Part shown: positions 23,418-31,699 of the stretch, in pieces
Layout: each line of letters begins with the position of its first letter
Numbering within the stretch: position 1 is the stretch's first letter
NCBI GenBank assembly: GCA_005883585.1
Contig: VBFD01000004.1
Span: forward strand, 1 to 50,660
Length of the DNA stretch: 50,660 nt
Reading direction: 5' to 3'
From: UBA10449 sp005883585
GTDB taxonomy: Bacteria; Chloroflexota; Dormibacteria; Dormibacterales; Dormibacteraceae
Program-made: the position numbers and the translations under genes
Notes under the pieces: generated by a model
Databases searched by the model: none
The model's input: only the letters and a program-made list of their open reading frames with translations
What the model was told of the DNA's origin: nothing

Positions 23418-24266
23418 CTAGAGAGTGAGGGCGTAGATGTAGCTGTGGTCGGCGTCATTCGCGAAATCGTATCCGGAAGCCTGCAGGTCATCGGCGGCCG
23501 GGTGGTCGCGGGGCAAGCTGACGACCACGTCGTCGAGCCCGTCCGCGTCGGCTTCGAAACGCAGCGCCACGAGCATCTCGCGCAGCGCGCCGCCTGTGCC
23601 CGCGATGAAAGCGACGGCGATGTTGTCTCCCCACGGCCGCCGCAGGCCGGCCACGGCGCGGCCTCCAGGACCGACCCGCAGCATGCCTGTCTCGGCGAGC
23701 CTGGCCAGCTCCGCGGCGCTGAGGTCTCGGGCGCCGTTGAAGTCGGCGATGACGCCGCCATACAGCTCGATGCCCGGGCTGGCGGCCACCATCGGCCACA
23801 GCTTCTCGGCCTCAGCCGGAGGAGGGATACGTGGTGACTCGCCGCCTTCCATTCGAGGTCCTCTCCACCAGCGGACGTCCAGCAACCGTCTGAAGCCGGC
23901 CGATTCGAAGAGGCGAACGGCATCGGGGTTGCCGGTTGCGAGGCGCATCTCGCCGTGGCCCTGCTCGCGCGCCTCGGCGATCGCCGAGAGCAGCATGGCT
24001 CGCGCCAGGCCCTGCCGGCGGTGGCTCGTCGCCACGCGCAGTCCCTCGTACCAGACGAGCCCCGGCGCGTAAGGCCGCAGCCGCTGCAGGCCGACCACAG
24101 TCCCGTCGACCTCCACCGCTTCGAAAGCCGACCCGGCGTCAGAGACCCAGTCGTCGAAAACCTCGGGCAGGTAGTCGTGGCCGCCCCATACGTCCCTGGT
24201 CACCTCGATGACGCGGTCGCGATCGCCCGGCCTCACGGGCCGAATGATTAAGTCGCGGGTTGCCAA
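23418..24266 (-). CDS. GNAT N-acetyltransferase
   Basis: 282 residues. The N-terminal half is a GNAT domain: LIIRPVRPGDRDRVIEVT, then motif A GLRVATSHRRQGLARAMLLS and motif B LATGNPDAVRLFESAGFRRL. The C-terminal ~130 residues are a degenerate second GNAT-like half without a clear acetyl-CoA loop. The substrate is unknown. It is adjacent to the oxidoreductase stop with no gap and overlaps the methyltransferase 3' end by 19 bases, consistent with one operon. Confidence 0.83.
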   Translation of the reverse strand: MATRDLIIRPVRPGDRDRVIEVTRDVWGGHDYLPEVFDDWVSDAGSAFEAVEVDGTVVGLQRLRPYAPGLVWYEGLRVATSHRRQGLARAMLLSAIAEAREQGHGEMRLATGNPDAVRLFESAGFRRLLDVRWWRGPRMEGGESPRIPPPAEAEKLWPMVAASPGIELYGGVIADFNGARDLSAAELARLAETGMLRVGPGGRAVAGLRRPWGDNIAVAFIAGTGGALREMLVALRFEADADGLDDVVVSLPRDHPAADDLQASGYDFANDADHSYIYALTL

Positions 24267-25051
24267 TGCGCGATCCCCGCCAGGGCCATGCCGCTGTCGA
24301 TCACCAGGTCGTCACCATCTCTTGTCAGCATCTCCTCCAGCAAGGTACGAGCCCGCGCCTCGTCCCAGCCGTCCCCGATGAGCATGCGGCAGTCGGTCAT
24401 GGCCTCGTCGACGTCCGCATAACGGTTGACGACCGGATAGCGGATGAATGTGACGTCGGGTGCGATGCCCATCTGCGTCAGCAACATGAACAGGTCGCTG
24501 AACTGCGGCACGGGGAGGTCCGGGGTGCCGAGCAACCGCCGGCGCAATTCAGTGGCGGGATGCGGAACAGGTCCCTGCCGCAGCATGATGAATACGCGGT
24601 CGCGCGCGGACGCCTGGAGCTTGGCGATGAAGGGGACGGGTTCGTCGATTCCATACAGCACGTGGCAGCAGATCACGATGTCCGCGGGAGCGACCTCGGC
24701 GTCCTGCCAGGTGCTGGCGATCACAGTCATGTTGTCGACGTGAGGAATCTCGGCGCGCATGCCCTCAGACGGCTCCACCGCGGTGACCCACTCGAGGCGC
24801 TCAGCCAGCGGCACCGCGTGCCGGCCGGCCCCCGCCCCGGCGTCGATGAGGGTCTTGCGCGGGGCCAGGTACGGCTCCATCACGCGCAGGAAATCGTCTG
24901 ACCGGTGGCGGGTGATACGGGCGTACGAAGGCGCACGCCGGTCCCAATAGCCTGAGGGCGCCCGCTTGTCCGATCCTCCAGCTCGCAGCCGGACCATCGC
25001 GCGCCATCGTTCTGCCCAGTCGATCCCCTCCAGCCGGCCGGTTATCCCCAC
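24248..25051 (-). CDS. Class I SAM-dependent methyltransferase
   Basis: 267 residues. PSGYWDRRAPSYARI precedes motif I TLIDAGAGAGRHAVPLAERL, followed by VTAVEPSEGMRAEI (acidic ribose contact) and DIVICCHVLYGIDEPVPF. The C-terminus is family-variable, so the acceptor is unknown. GTG 25051 lies directly against AGGAGG, too close for that site; ATG MVRLRAGG at residue 19 is a possible alternative start. Confidence 0.83.
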   Translation of the reverse strand: MGITGRLEGIDWAERWRAMVRLRAGGSDKRAPSGYWDRRAPSYARITRHRSDDFLRVMEPYLAPRKTLIDAGAGAGRHAVPLAERLEWVTAVEPSEGMRAEIPHVDNMTVIASTWQDAEVAPADIVICCHVLYGIDEPVPFIAKLQASARDRVFIMLRQGPVPHPATELRRRLLGTPDLPVPQFSDLFMLLTQMGIAPDVTFIRYPVVNRYADVDEAMTDCRMLIGDGWDEARARTLLEEMLTRDGDDLVIDSGMALAGIAHWQPAT

Positions 25052-25070
25052 CCTCCTTTGACTCGAGGCT

Positions 25071-25109
25071 AACTTGTTAACACTCTTGGGGACAAAGGGG
25101 GGACAAGTT
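25071..25109. repeat. Inverted and direct repeats between divergent genes
   Basis: AACTTGT (25071-25077) and ACAAGTT (25103-25109) are perfect inverted arms. Between and within them GGGGACAA occurs twice (25088-25095 and 25099-25106). The element sits between the methyltransferase and the ThyX-like gene and could be a regulator site. Confidence 0.45.
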
Positions 25110-25126
25110 GCAGGCTCCTGGTCAAG

Positions 25127-25789
25127 ATGATGGGGTCCCTCAGCTCAGAGACACAAGATCTAGGGTCGGGCCCCGCGAACACGCCCTACGATAAGGCGGC
25201 TGTGGCAGTCGAACCATCGTCGGAATTCAACCCGGCCGAGGCGAGAGTCCTTGCTCGCTACTTCACCAACCTGGACCGTCCCGTTTTCGCCCTTCGCAAC
25301 CTTCCGGAGGTGGTGAAAGGCGCCCTCTTCTCCCGCTACTCCCGAACCGAGAAGAGCCTTCGCCGGGTGCTCCTGGACGAGTTCATCAACGAACCGGATT
25401 CGGGGTTCGAGCACCTGGCCGGCGGCGCGACCGAGGACGACATGGTGGCCGTGCGGCGAGCGGAAGAGTTTTACGAACGCGTCCTTGTCGGATACGGGGA
25501 CGATTCGGTCGCGGAGCTGGCCGGCGCTCACGTCGCGGTCGAGCAGGTGTCGATGCAGACCCGCTCTACCAACGGACGATGGATTCGCTGTTCGAGACCT
25601 ACAGCCGGCTCGTCGAGCCGGCGACCCTGGCTATCCGTGAGCGCTATCCGCAAGAGCCGGGGGAGACCGATCGCGCCTGGAAATCGGCCACCCGGGCGAA
25701 GGCCCTGGACCTGCTGCGGGGGCTGCTTCCCGCGGGCGCCCTCACCAACCTTGGCGTCTACGGCAACGGCCGAGCGTTCGAGTACCTGA
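25127..25789 (+). pseudogene. ThyX-like (FAD-dependent thymidylate synthase-related) protein, N-terminal fragment
   Basis: Family homology runs from about FNPAEARVLARYFTNLDRP through GALFSRYSRTEKSLRRVLLD to VGYGDDSVAELAGAHVAVEQ, near 25545. After that the frame turns to nonsense (STNGRWIRCSRPTAGSSSRR) although it stays open to 25789. Relatives of this two-domain ThyX-like family continue with a segment containing LTKVLEWGR and LEQSTRY. About 45 codons of that segment are missing here, and the rest resumes in another frame at ~25550. Possible starts are 25127 and GTG 25202. Either a pseudogene or an assembly error. Confidence 0.7.
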
Positions 25790-26676
25790 TCACCAAGCTG
25801 GCGGCGCACGAGCTGGCCGAGTGCCGTCGCCTGGCGACCGACCTTCATCACGAACTGTCGCTGGTCATTCCTTCCTTCGTGCGACGTGCGCTCGACGATA
25901 AGTACGGGCGGGCTGCCGCGGATCGGATGGCGAGGATCCGGGAAGGCGCGGCCAGGCTGGCGAGCCGCGACACCACTCCATCGGATTGGGATAGCGCGGA
26001 GGCGGTCCGACTCGTCGATTTCGACGTCGACGCCGAGCGCAAGGTGGTGACCGCGGCCCTTTTTCCGCACTCGAACCTGCGCCTAGAAGTGCAGAAAGCG
26101 GACCCCGAGGCCGTGCTCGAAGCCCTGCTTGGCGACCGGGCCAACCGCCGCCAGCGACCCCCTCGGGCCCTGGAGCACGCCGAGTACACCTTCGAGATCA
26201 TCGGCAACTTCGCCGCCTACCGCGACCTGCACCGCCACCGGATGCTTACCCAGGACCGGCAGCTCCTCGGTATCGGCCTTGGGTTCGAGATGCCGCCGGC
26301 GGCGGTCGAGCTGGGCATGGAGGGGGACTTCACCCGCGCCATAGGGGAGGCGGCCTCGGCGCACAAAAAGCTCGAGGGAGACCTGGGTGCGGCGACCGCA
26401 CAGTACGTGCTGCCCATGGGGTTCAGGGTGCGCTGGTACGTCCGCGCGAACCTGCGCGAGATCTACCACCTGTGCGAGCTGAGGACGGCGCCGCAGGGCC
26501 ATCCGGACTACCGGTTGATCGCTCAGGAGATGTTCCGCCGCGTGTCGGAGGTCCACCCAAGGCTGGCGGGCTACGCCCGTTTTGTCGACCTCGGCCCGGG
26601 TGATGAGCTGGAGCGGCGCAAGTCGGAGCGCCGCCTGGACGAAAAGCTGCGCGCACTCAACGGTCCGGTGCTATAG
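25579..26676 (+). pseudogene. ThyX-like protein, C-terminal fragment
   Basis: 365 residues from ATG 25579, but homology starts a little earlier in the same frame (VDADPLYQRTMDSLFETYSR, from ~25549). It contains ALDLLRGLLPAGALTNLGVYGNGRAFE and a second ThyX-like domain with IGNFAAYRDLHRHRMLTQDR, which resembles the RHRxxS motif of ThyX but is not identical. It ends in REIYHLCELRTAPQGHPDYR and a normal family tail. The substrate-binding QSTRY-like motif of the first domain falls in the missing piece, so even a fused product would probably not be a normal enzyme. Confidence 0.75.
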
Positions 26677-26711
26677 CATCGACGCTCTGACCAAAAAGCG
26701 GGAGGGCGGGT

Positions 26712-26906
26712 ATGGTGTCCAACGAAATTCGGATTGAGCGCGGCGTGGAAAGGCGTGCAGGGGTGAGGCGTTCTAACCCCGAGCGGCGGTTTGGCGAGCG
26801 GCGATCCCCCGACCGTGCCACGGTCGGCAGGCGCGTCATTTACGTGCCGGACAGGCGGACCGACGAACGCCGCATCGTGGATCGCCGGGCGTTCGAGCCC
26901 GCCTGA
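26712..26906 (+). CDS. Small arginine-rich protein with ERR/DRR repeats
   Basis: 64 residues from ATG 26712, with GGGAGGG 6-9 bases upstream. The sequence is a run of short basic-acidic repeats: ERRAGVRRSNPERRFGERR, GRRVIYVPDRRTDERR, DRRAFEPA. About a third of residues are arginine. Similar (D/E)RR-G arrays occur as linkers or small nucleic-acid or membrane-associated proteins. The frame overlaps the first possible start of the next gene by over 100 bases, which favours a later start for that gene. Moderate confidence only. Confidence 0.5.
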   Translation: MVSNEIRIERGVERRAGVRRSNPERRFGERRSPDRATVGRRVIYVPDRRTDERRIVDRRAFEPA

Positions 26907-27738
26907 AGAGAAGCCCCTGGCCCCTCCCGCGCTCGTAGTCCATGGCGGCGCGGGACTCGTTCCGGCCGCCGAACGCCCTTTGCGCCAGGCCGCAGTCGAG
27001 CGCGCGCTCGAGCTCGGCTGGGTCCAGATCGGCGGAGGCGCCCTGGCTGCCGCGGTAGCCGCCGTTCGTCACATGGAGGACGAACCCCTGCTGAACGCCG
27101 GGATTGGCGCCTGCCTGAACGCCGACGGCGAGGCTGAGCTCGATGCGGGCGTGATGGAAGGGGCGGCGTTGCGCGCCGGCGGCGTCGCGTGCCTGAAGGA
27201 CGTGCGCCACCCGATCGACCTGGCGGTGGAGGTGATGCGCGACGGGCGGCACGTCCTGCTGTCGGGGTCAGGAGCCTCGCGCTTTGCCCGCGACCACGGT
27301 GTCGAGATGTGCGACCCGTCGGTCTTCATCAACAACCGCAAGCGCCAGCAGCGCCTGGCCGGCGCGGACACCGTCGGCGCCGTCGCCCGGGATGCGGACG
27401 GCAGACTGGCGGTGGCGGTGTCGACCGGCGGCATCAGCGGCAAGCTGCCAGGTCGCATCGGCGATTCGCCGATACCCGGCGCCGGCATCTACGCCGACGA
27501 TCTATTCGGCGCCGTGTGCGGGACGGGCCAGGGCGAGGCCTTCATCCGGCTTGGGCTGGCGCGCCTAATGGTCATCGAGCTCCAGCACGGGATGGATCCC
27601 GCCGCGGTGGCGAAGGGTGCGGTCGACTTTCTGGGCAAATCGCTGTCGGCGCAGGGCGGGGTCATCCTCGTCGGCCGCGAGGGCCACCCTCACGCGGCCT
27701 TCAACACCCCGGCGATGCCATGGGCCATGGCTCAATAA
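26791..27738 (+). CDS. Isoaspartyl peptidase / L-asparaginase, Ntn-hydrolase type
   Basis: Homology begins at PPALVVHGGAGLVPAAERPL and continues with HMEDEPLLNAGIGACLNADG and GAALRAGGVACLKDVRHPI. The autoproteolysis site is GADTVGAVARD, where the threonine becomes the nucleophile after cleavage, followed by VAVSTGGISGKLPGRIGDS. It degrades isoaspartyl dipeptides and asparagine. The only conventional in-frame start is TTG 26791, which lies inside the arginine-rich gene and gives 40 non-homologous residues. CTG 26917, preceded by GAAGAG, fits the family start better. Confidence 0.85.
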   Translation: MASGDPPTVPRSAGASFTCRTGGPTNAASWIAGRSSPPEEKPLAPPALVVHGGAGLVPAAERPLRQAAVERALELGWVQIGGGALAAAVAAVRHMEDEPLLNAGIGACLNADGEAELDAGVMEGAALRAGGVACLKDVRHPIDLAVEVMRDGRHVLLSGSGASRFARDHGVEMCDPSVFINNRKRQQRLAGADTVGAVARDADGRLAVAVSTGGISGKLPGRIGDSPIPGAGIYADDLFGAVCGTGQGEAFIRLGLARLMVIELQHGMDPAAVAKGAVDFLGKSLSAQGGVILVGREGHPHAAFNTPAMPWAMAQ

Positions 27739-27742
27739 AGAC

Positions 27743-29371
27743 TTGGGCGACTCCGCCAATGCCGGCGAGCTGATCGCCCTCGCGCTCAAGCGCGCGGGGG
27801 TCAGTCACCTGTTCACGCTCAACGGCGGGCACATCTGGTCGATCCTAGTCGGCGCCCACGAGCAGGGCCTGCGCATCATCGACGTCCGCCACGAGCAGTC
27901 GGCCGCGTTCGCCGCGGAGGGCTGGGCCAAAGTCACGCGACAGTGCGGTGTCGCCTCCGTCACGGCCGGCCCGGGGGTCACCAACTCGACATCGGCGCTT
28001 GCGCAGGCGCAGTCCGGCGACAGCCCAATGTTCGTCATCGGCGGTCGGGCGCCGGTCGCGCGATGGGGGATGGGCTCGCTGCAGGAGATGGATCACGTCC
28101 AGGTCGTCCAGAGCATCACGAAGAAGGCGCTCACGCTGGGCTCCGCGGAGGAGGCGTACAGCACGACGGCAGATTGCGTGCGCACCGCTTTGAGCCGCCG
28201 CACCGGCCCTGTTTTCATGGACGTTCCACTGGACGTCCTGTTCGGCGCCGCCGACCTGCCCGAAGCCACCGAGCATCTGACGCCCGATCCCGGCGCGCTC
28301 CCCGATCCCGACGAGGTCAAGAAGATTGCGCGCCTGCTGCGCGAGGCGGATCGGCCCGCCGTGATCGCCGGCGCCAGCGTGTGGTGGGCCCATGCCGAAG
28401 ACGATGTGAAGCGGCTGATCGAAGGCGCGCGCCTCCCGCTGAACGTGAACGGCATGGCGCGGGGAGTCCTCCCCGGCGGTCATCCGCTCTTCTTTCCGCG
28501 CGCCCGCGGCAAGGCTCTGGGCGAGGCCGACCTGATCCTCGTCATCGGCGCCCAGCTCGATTTCCGCCTCAACTGGGGCCAGCCACCGGTTTTCGCGCAG
28601 GACGCAAAGCTCGTCTACCTCGACGTCGACAACTTCCGCAAGCACCGCCCCGCGGAGGGCGCGCTGTATGGCGACCTACGCGCCTCGGTGTCGGCGCTCG
28701 CGACCGCTGTGGCCGGCATCCCCGAACGCGCGCAGTGGCTCGCGCACCTGCGCGAATCCGAGGCGGCGGCTCGAGCGGCCGACGCGTCGATGACGCAGTC
28801 GGACTCCTCGCTCGTGCACCCGGCGCGCCTGATAGCCGAGGTCGATCGCTACGCCGACCACGACGCGATCTTCGTCGGCGACGGGGGCGATTTCGTCTCC
28901 TTTGCCGGCCGCCTCATCGAGCGGCCGAAGCCGGGGCTGTGGGTCGACCCAGGGCCGTTCGGCTGCCTCGGCTCCGGCCCCGCTTACGCGATGGCCGCCA
29001 AGCTCGCATTTCCACAGCGCCAGGTCATCCTTCTCGCCGGTGACGGCGCCCTGGGTTTCTCGGCGATGGAGTTCGACACCATGGTCCGGCATCACATCCC
29101 GGTGGTGTGTGTCGTCGGCAACAACGGGATCTGGGCCCTGGAGAAGCACCCGATGCTGAACCTGCTCGGCCTGAGCATTGCGGCCGACCTGGCGCCGCGG
29201 ACTCGCTACGACAAGGTCGTCGAGGCGCTTGGCGGCTACGGCGAGATGGTCGACCGGCCGGATCAGATCCGGCCCGCCCTCGATCGCGCGTTCAAGTCCG
29301 GGCTGCCGGCCTGCATCAACGTAATTTGTGATCCCGAGGCGGAATATCCGCGATCATCGGTGTTGATGTGA
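27743..29371 (+). CDS. Thiamine diphosphate-dependent enzyme, acetolactate synthase/2-hydroxyacyl-CoA lyase-like
   Basis: 542 residues from TTG 27743, four bases after the peptidase stop. Three-domain ThDP fold: Pyr domain with the catalytic glutamate in IDVRHEQSAAFAAEGWAK and TAGPGVTNSTSALAQAQSGD; central domain ADRPAVIAGASVWW; PP domain with the ThDP/Mg motif GDGALGFSAMEFDTMVRHHI ending in VVGNN. Candidate activities are acetolactate synthase, oxalyl-CoA decarboxylase or 2-hydroxyacyl-CoA lyase. No regulatory subunit gene is adjacent, which argues against classical branched-chain synthesis. Confidence 0.88.
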   Translation: MGDSANAGELIALALKRAGVSHLFTLNGGHIWSILVGAHEQGLRIIDVRHEQSAAFAAEGWAKVTRQCGVASVTAGPGVTNSTSALAQAQSGDSPMFVIGGRAPVARWGMGSLQEMDHVQVVQSITKKALTLGSAEEAYSTTADCVRTALSRRTGPVFMDVPLDVLFGAADLPEATEHLTPDPGALPDPDEVKKIARLLREADRPAVIAGASVWWAHAEDDVKRLIEGARLPLNVNGMARGVLPGGHPLFFPRARGKALGEADLILVIGAQLDFRLNWGQPPVFAQDAKLVYLDVDNFRKHRPAEGALYGDLRASVSALATAVAGIPERAQWLAHLRESEAAARAADASMTQSDSSLVHPARLIAEVDRYADHDAIFVGDGGDFVSFAGRLIERPKPGLWVDPGPFGCLGSGPAYAMAAKLAFPQRQVILLAGDGALGFSAMEFDTMVRHHIPVVCVVGNNGIWALEKHPMLNLLGLSIAADLAPRTRYDKVVEALGGYGEMVDRPDQIRPALDRAFKSGLPACINVICDPEAEYPRSSVLM

Positions 29372-29485
29372 GCGCGACAGAGCTGCACCCGGTCGTGGAA
29401 GCTGATGAATGCAGAGGGGTGCGGCAGGCGAGCTCTGCCCGACTGCCGCATGAGGGGGGAGTTCCCCCCTACATTCAGTGACGAT
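29365..29485 (+). repeat. Duplicated 5' end of glutamate dehydrogenase forming a leader ORF
   Basis: A segment starting at 29365 (GATGTGAGCGCGACAGAGCT...) repeats the start of gdh at 29483 (GATGTGAGCACCGCAGAGCT...), offset 118 bases and ~80% identical over ~47 bases. The first copy encodes VSATELHPVVEADE, against VSTAELHPVIEADE in the real gene. Its GTG (29368) overlaps the stop of the ThDP gene by four bases, and the frame closes after 37 codons at 29481, four bases before the gdh GTG. Two hairpins lie in its second half. Confidence 0.7.
29421..29470 (+). promoter_or_regulatory. Two tandem hairpins in the gdh leader
   Basis: GCGGCAG (29421-29427) pairs with CTGCCGC (29443-29449), with an alternative partner CTGCC at 29435-29439. 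AGGGGGG-AGTT-CCCCCCT (29453-29470) is a perfect 7-bp stem with a 4-base loop. No T-run follows, so this may attenuate translation or protect the mRNA instead of ending transcription. Confidence 0.6.
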
Positions 29486-30757
29486 GTGAGCACCGCAGAG
29501 CTACACCCGGTCATTGAGGCAGATGAGTGGAGGACCGCGCAGTCCCAGTTCGACACTGCGGCCGAGCTCATCGGGCTCGAGCAGTGGCTGCGCGAGGTGC
29601 TGCGCGAGGTCCAGCGCGAGTTCACATGCAACTTCCCGGTGGAGATGGACGACGGTTCGCACCGCATCTTCACCGGCTATCGCGTCCAGCACAACATCAA
29701 CCGCGGGCCCGCGAAGGGCGGCATCCGCTACCACCCCGACGTCTCGCTGAACGAGGTCAAGGCCCTCGCGATGTGGATGACGTGGAAATGCGCCGTGGTC
29801 AACATTCCATTCGGCGGCGCGAAGGGCGGCATCATCGTCAACCCGAAGGAGCTTTCGGCGCGCGAGCTGGAGCACATGACGCGCCGGTTCGCAACCGAGA
29901 TCTCGATCCTCATCGGCGCCGACCGCGACATCCCTGCTCCCGACGTCAACACCGACGGCCAGACGATGGCCTGGATCATGGACACGCTCTCGATGCACCT
30001 CGGTTACTCGGTTCCGGCTTCCGTTACTGGCAAGCCAATTGAGGTCGGCGGGTCCTTGGGTCGCGTCGAGGCCACGGGCCGCGGCGTGACCATCTGCTCG
30101 ATGGCGGCGCTTGAACACCTTGGCCGGCATCCACACCAGACGAAGGTATCCGTGCAGGGATTCGGAAACGTCGGCAGCATCAGCGCGCGGCTGCTGGAAG
30201 AGGCGGGCTGCACGGTGGTTGCGGTGAGCGAGGACTACGGCGGCATCTACAACCCGCTCGGCCTGTCTATCAAGCGCGTTCTCGAATACCGCGCCCACGA
30301 GAAGACCCTTCGCGGGTTCCCTGGCGCACAGGAGATTGGCAACCAGGACGTCCTCACCGTCGACTGCGATTTGCTCGTCCCGGCGGCGATCGGAAACCAG
30401 CTGACGTCGCGGAATGCCCGCGACGTGAAGGCGACGATCATCGTCGAAGGCGCCAACGGACCCACAACTCCGGAGGCCGACGCGATCTTTCGAGAGCGCG
30501 GTATCTTCCTGGTCCCCGACATCCTCGCCAATGCGGGCGGCGTGACCGTTTCGTACTTCGAGTGGGTGCAGGACCTGCAGTCATTCTTCTGGTCCGAGCA
30601 CGAGGTCAACCAGAAGCTGAAAGCGATCCTGTCGCGTGCCTTCGCTGAAGTACTGAAGACAAAGCTCGAGAAGAAGCTCGATATGCGGATGGCGGCATAC
30701 TGCCGTGCGGTGTCACGAGTCGCGGGCGCGACTCGTGAACGAGGCCTGTACCCCTGA
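29486..30757 (+). CDS. gdhA: Glutamate dehydrogenase (Glu/Leu/Phe/Val family)
   Basis: 423 residues from GTG 29486, normal family length. Interconverts glutamate and 2-oxoglutarate plus ammonia. Substrate-site lysines are visible in NRGPAKGGIRYHPDV and WKCAVVNIPFGGAKGGI, the catalytic aspartate in IPAPDVNTDGQTMAWIMD, and the NAD(P) Rossmann motif in VSVQGFGNVGSISARLLEEA. The cofactor cannot be fixed by eye. It is the last gene of the 26.7-30.8 kb run (isoaspartyl peptidase, ThDP enzyme), consistent with nitrogen catabolism releasing ammonia and 2-oxoglutarate. Confidence 0.95.
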   Translation: MSTAELHPVIEADEWRTAQSQFDTAAELIGLEQWLREVLREVQREFTCNFPVEMDDGSHRIFTGYRVQHNINRGPAKGGIRYHPDVSLNEVKALAMWMTWKCAVVNIPFGGAKGGIIVNPKELSARELEHMTRRFATEISILIGADRDIPAPDVNTDGQTMAWIMDTLSMHLGYSVPASVTGKPIEVGGSLGRVEATGRGVTICSMAALEHLGRHPHQTKVSVQGFGNVGSISARLLEEAGCTVVAVSEDYGGIYNPLGLSIKRVLEYRAHEKTLRGFPGAQEIGNQDVLTVDCDLLVPAAIGNQLTSRNARDVKATIIVEGANGPTTPEADAIFRERGIFLVPDILANAGGVTVSYFEWVQDLQSFFWSEHEVNQKLKAILSRAFAEVLKTKLEKKLDMRMAAYCRAVSRVAGATRERGLYP

Positions 30758-30835
30758 CGATTCCGCGCTTTTGGGTCCAACCGTGCGTTTGAGAAGCACT
30801 CTTTCCGCCCGTTTTGGCGTCGACGCGCGTTATCC

Positions 30836-31699
30836 CTAGATCTCGCGGGTGCGGAAGCTCCAGACGCTGAAAGTCAGCATGAGCGCGAACCACACCACGA
30901 CCCAGGCCAGGAATGCCGCCGGCGGTGGGTCGACCGCGCTGAACGGATTGGCGCGGCCCGCTGTTCCCGCGGCGCGCAGCGCGGCCAGGATGGCGTCCGG
31001 CTCCATCGCATAGACGGCGCCGCGCCACAAGCCGTCGGTCGGCAGCAGCAAATGGCTGATCGTGCCTACGTTCTCGAGGGCGGAATTCTGCAAGCCGGTG
31101 CCGATGTCGCCCACGACGCCCGCGATCCAGGCCATGAGCCACGCGACCAGCGCGATCACACCGCCGGTGATGCCTGACAACCGGGTCGAAAGCACGAGTC
31201 CGAGCGAGAGCAGCGCGAGGCCCTCGGCCGCGACGTACAGCGTCAGCTCGATCGGATGCGGAGGCAGGTAGCCGGTGGCCCAGTTCACGGCCGTCAGCTC
31301 GAGGAGGGCAGACCCGGCCGCATATACCGTCACCAGCACCGCCAGCCCGAGCCATTTGCCGATGACGACCTCGCTCCGCCGCACCGGGCGCGCGAGCATC
31401 GACAGCAGCAGGCCGCTCTCCACCTCGCTCGATATCAGCGGACCCGCCACCACTGCAGCACTCAGGGCCAGCACCCCGCTGTACATGAAGGTCACGACGA
31501 TCAGCAGCTGCGACGAGATGAGCGTGACCTGTTCAGGTGGCAGCAATGTGCCGTCAGATCGTGTGACGGTCGTGATCTTGTTGAAGCCCCACGCGGAGAA
31601 TCCGACCACCAGCAGCGTGAGGATCACCAGCGCCAGCAGCAAGCGCCGGCGTGAGGACTCTTGCACCGTGAGCCGCGCGAAGACGAGGACCGGAGGCAT
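30836..31699 (-). CDS. ABC-2-type transporter permease
   Basis: 287 residues with six membrane helices: LLLALVILTLLVVGFSAW, LLIVVTFMYSGVLALSAAVV, then the conserved GPLISSEVESGLLLSMLARPVRRSEVV cytoplasmic coupling segment, followed by four more helices. The start overlaps the ATPase stop by one base. It should form an exporter with the adjacent ATPase; the cargo is unknown. Downstream of a sigma/anti-sigma pair in the same direction, so envelope-stress control is possible (inference). Confidence 0.87.
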   Translation of the reverse strand: MPPVLVFARLTVQESSRRRLLLALVILTLLVVGFSAWGFNKITTVTRSDGTLLPPEQVTLISSQLLIVVTFMYSGVLALSAAVVAGPLISSEVESGLLLSMLARPVRRSEVVIGKWLGLAVLVTVYAAGSALLELTAVNWATGYLPPHPIELTLYVAAEGLALLSLGLVLSTRLSGITGGVIALVAWLMAWIAGVVGDIGTGLQNSALENVGTISHLLLPTDGLWRGAVYAMEPDAILAALRAAGTAGRANPFSAVDPPPAAFLAWVVVWFALMLTFSVWSFRTREI

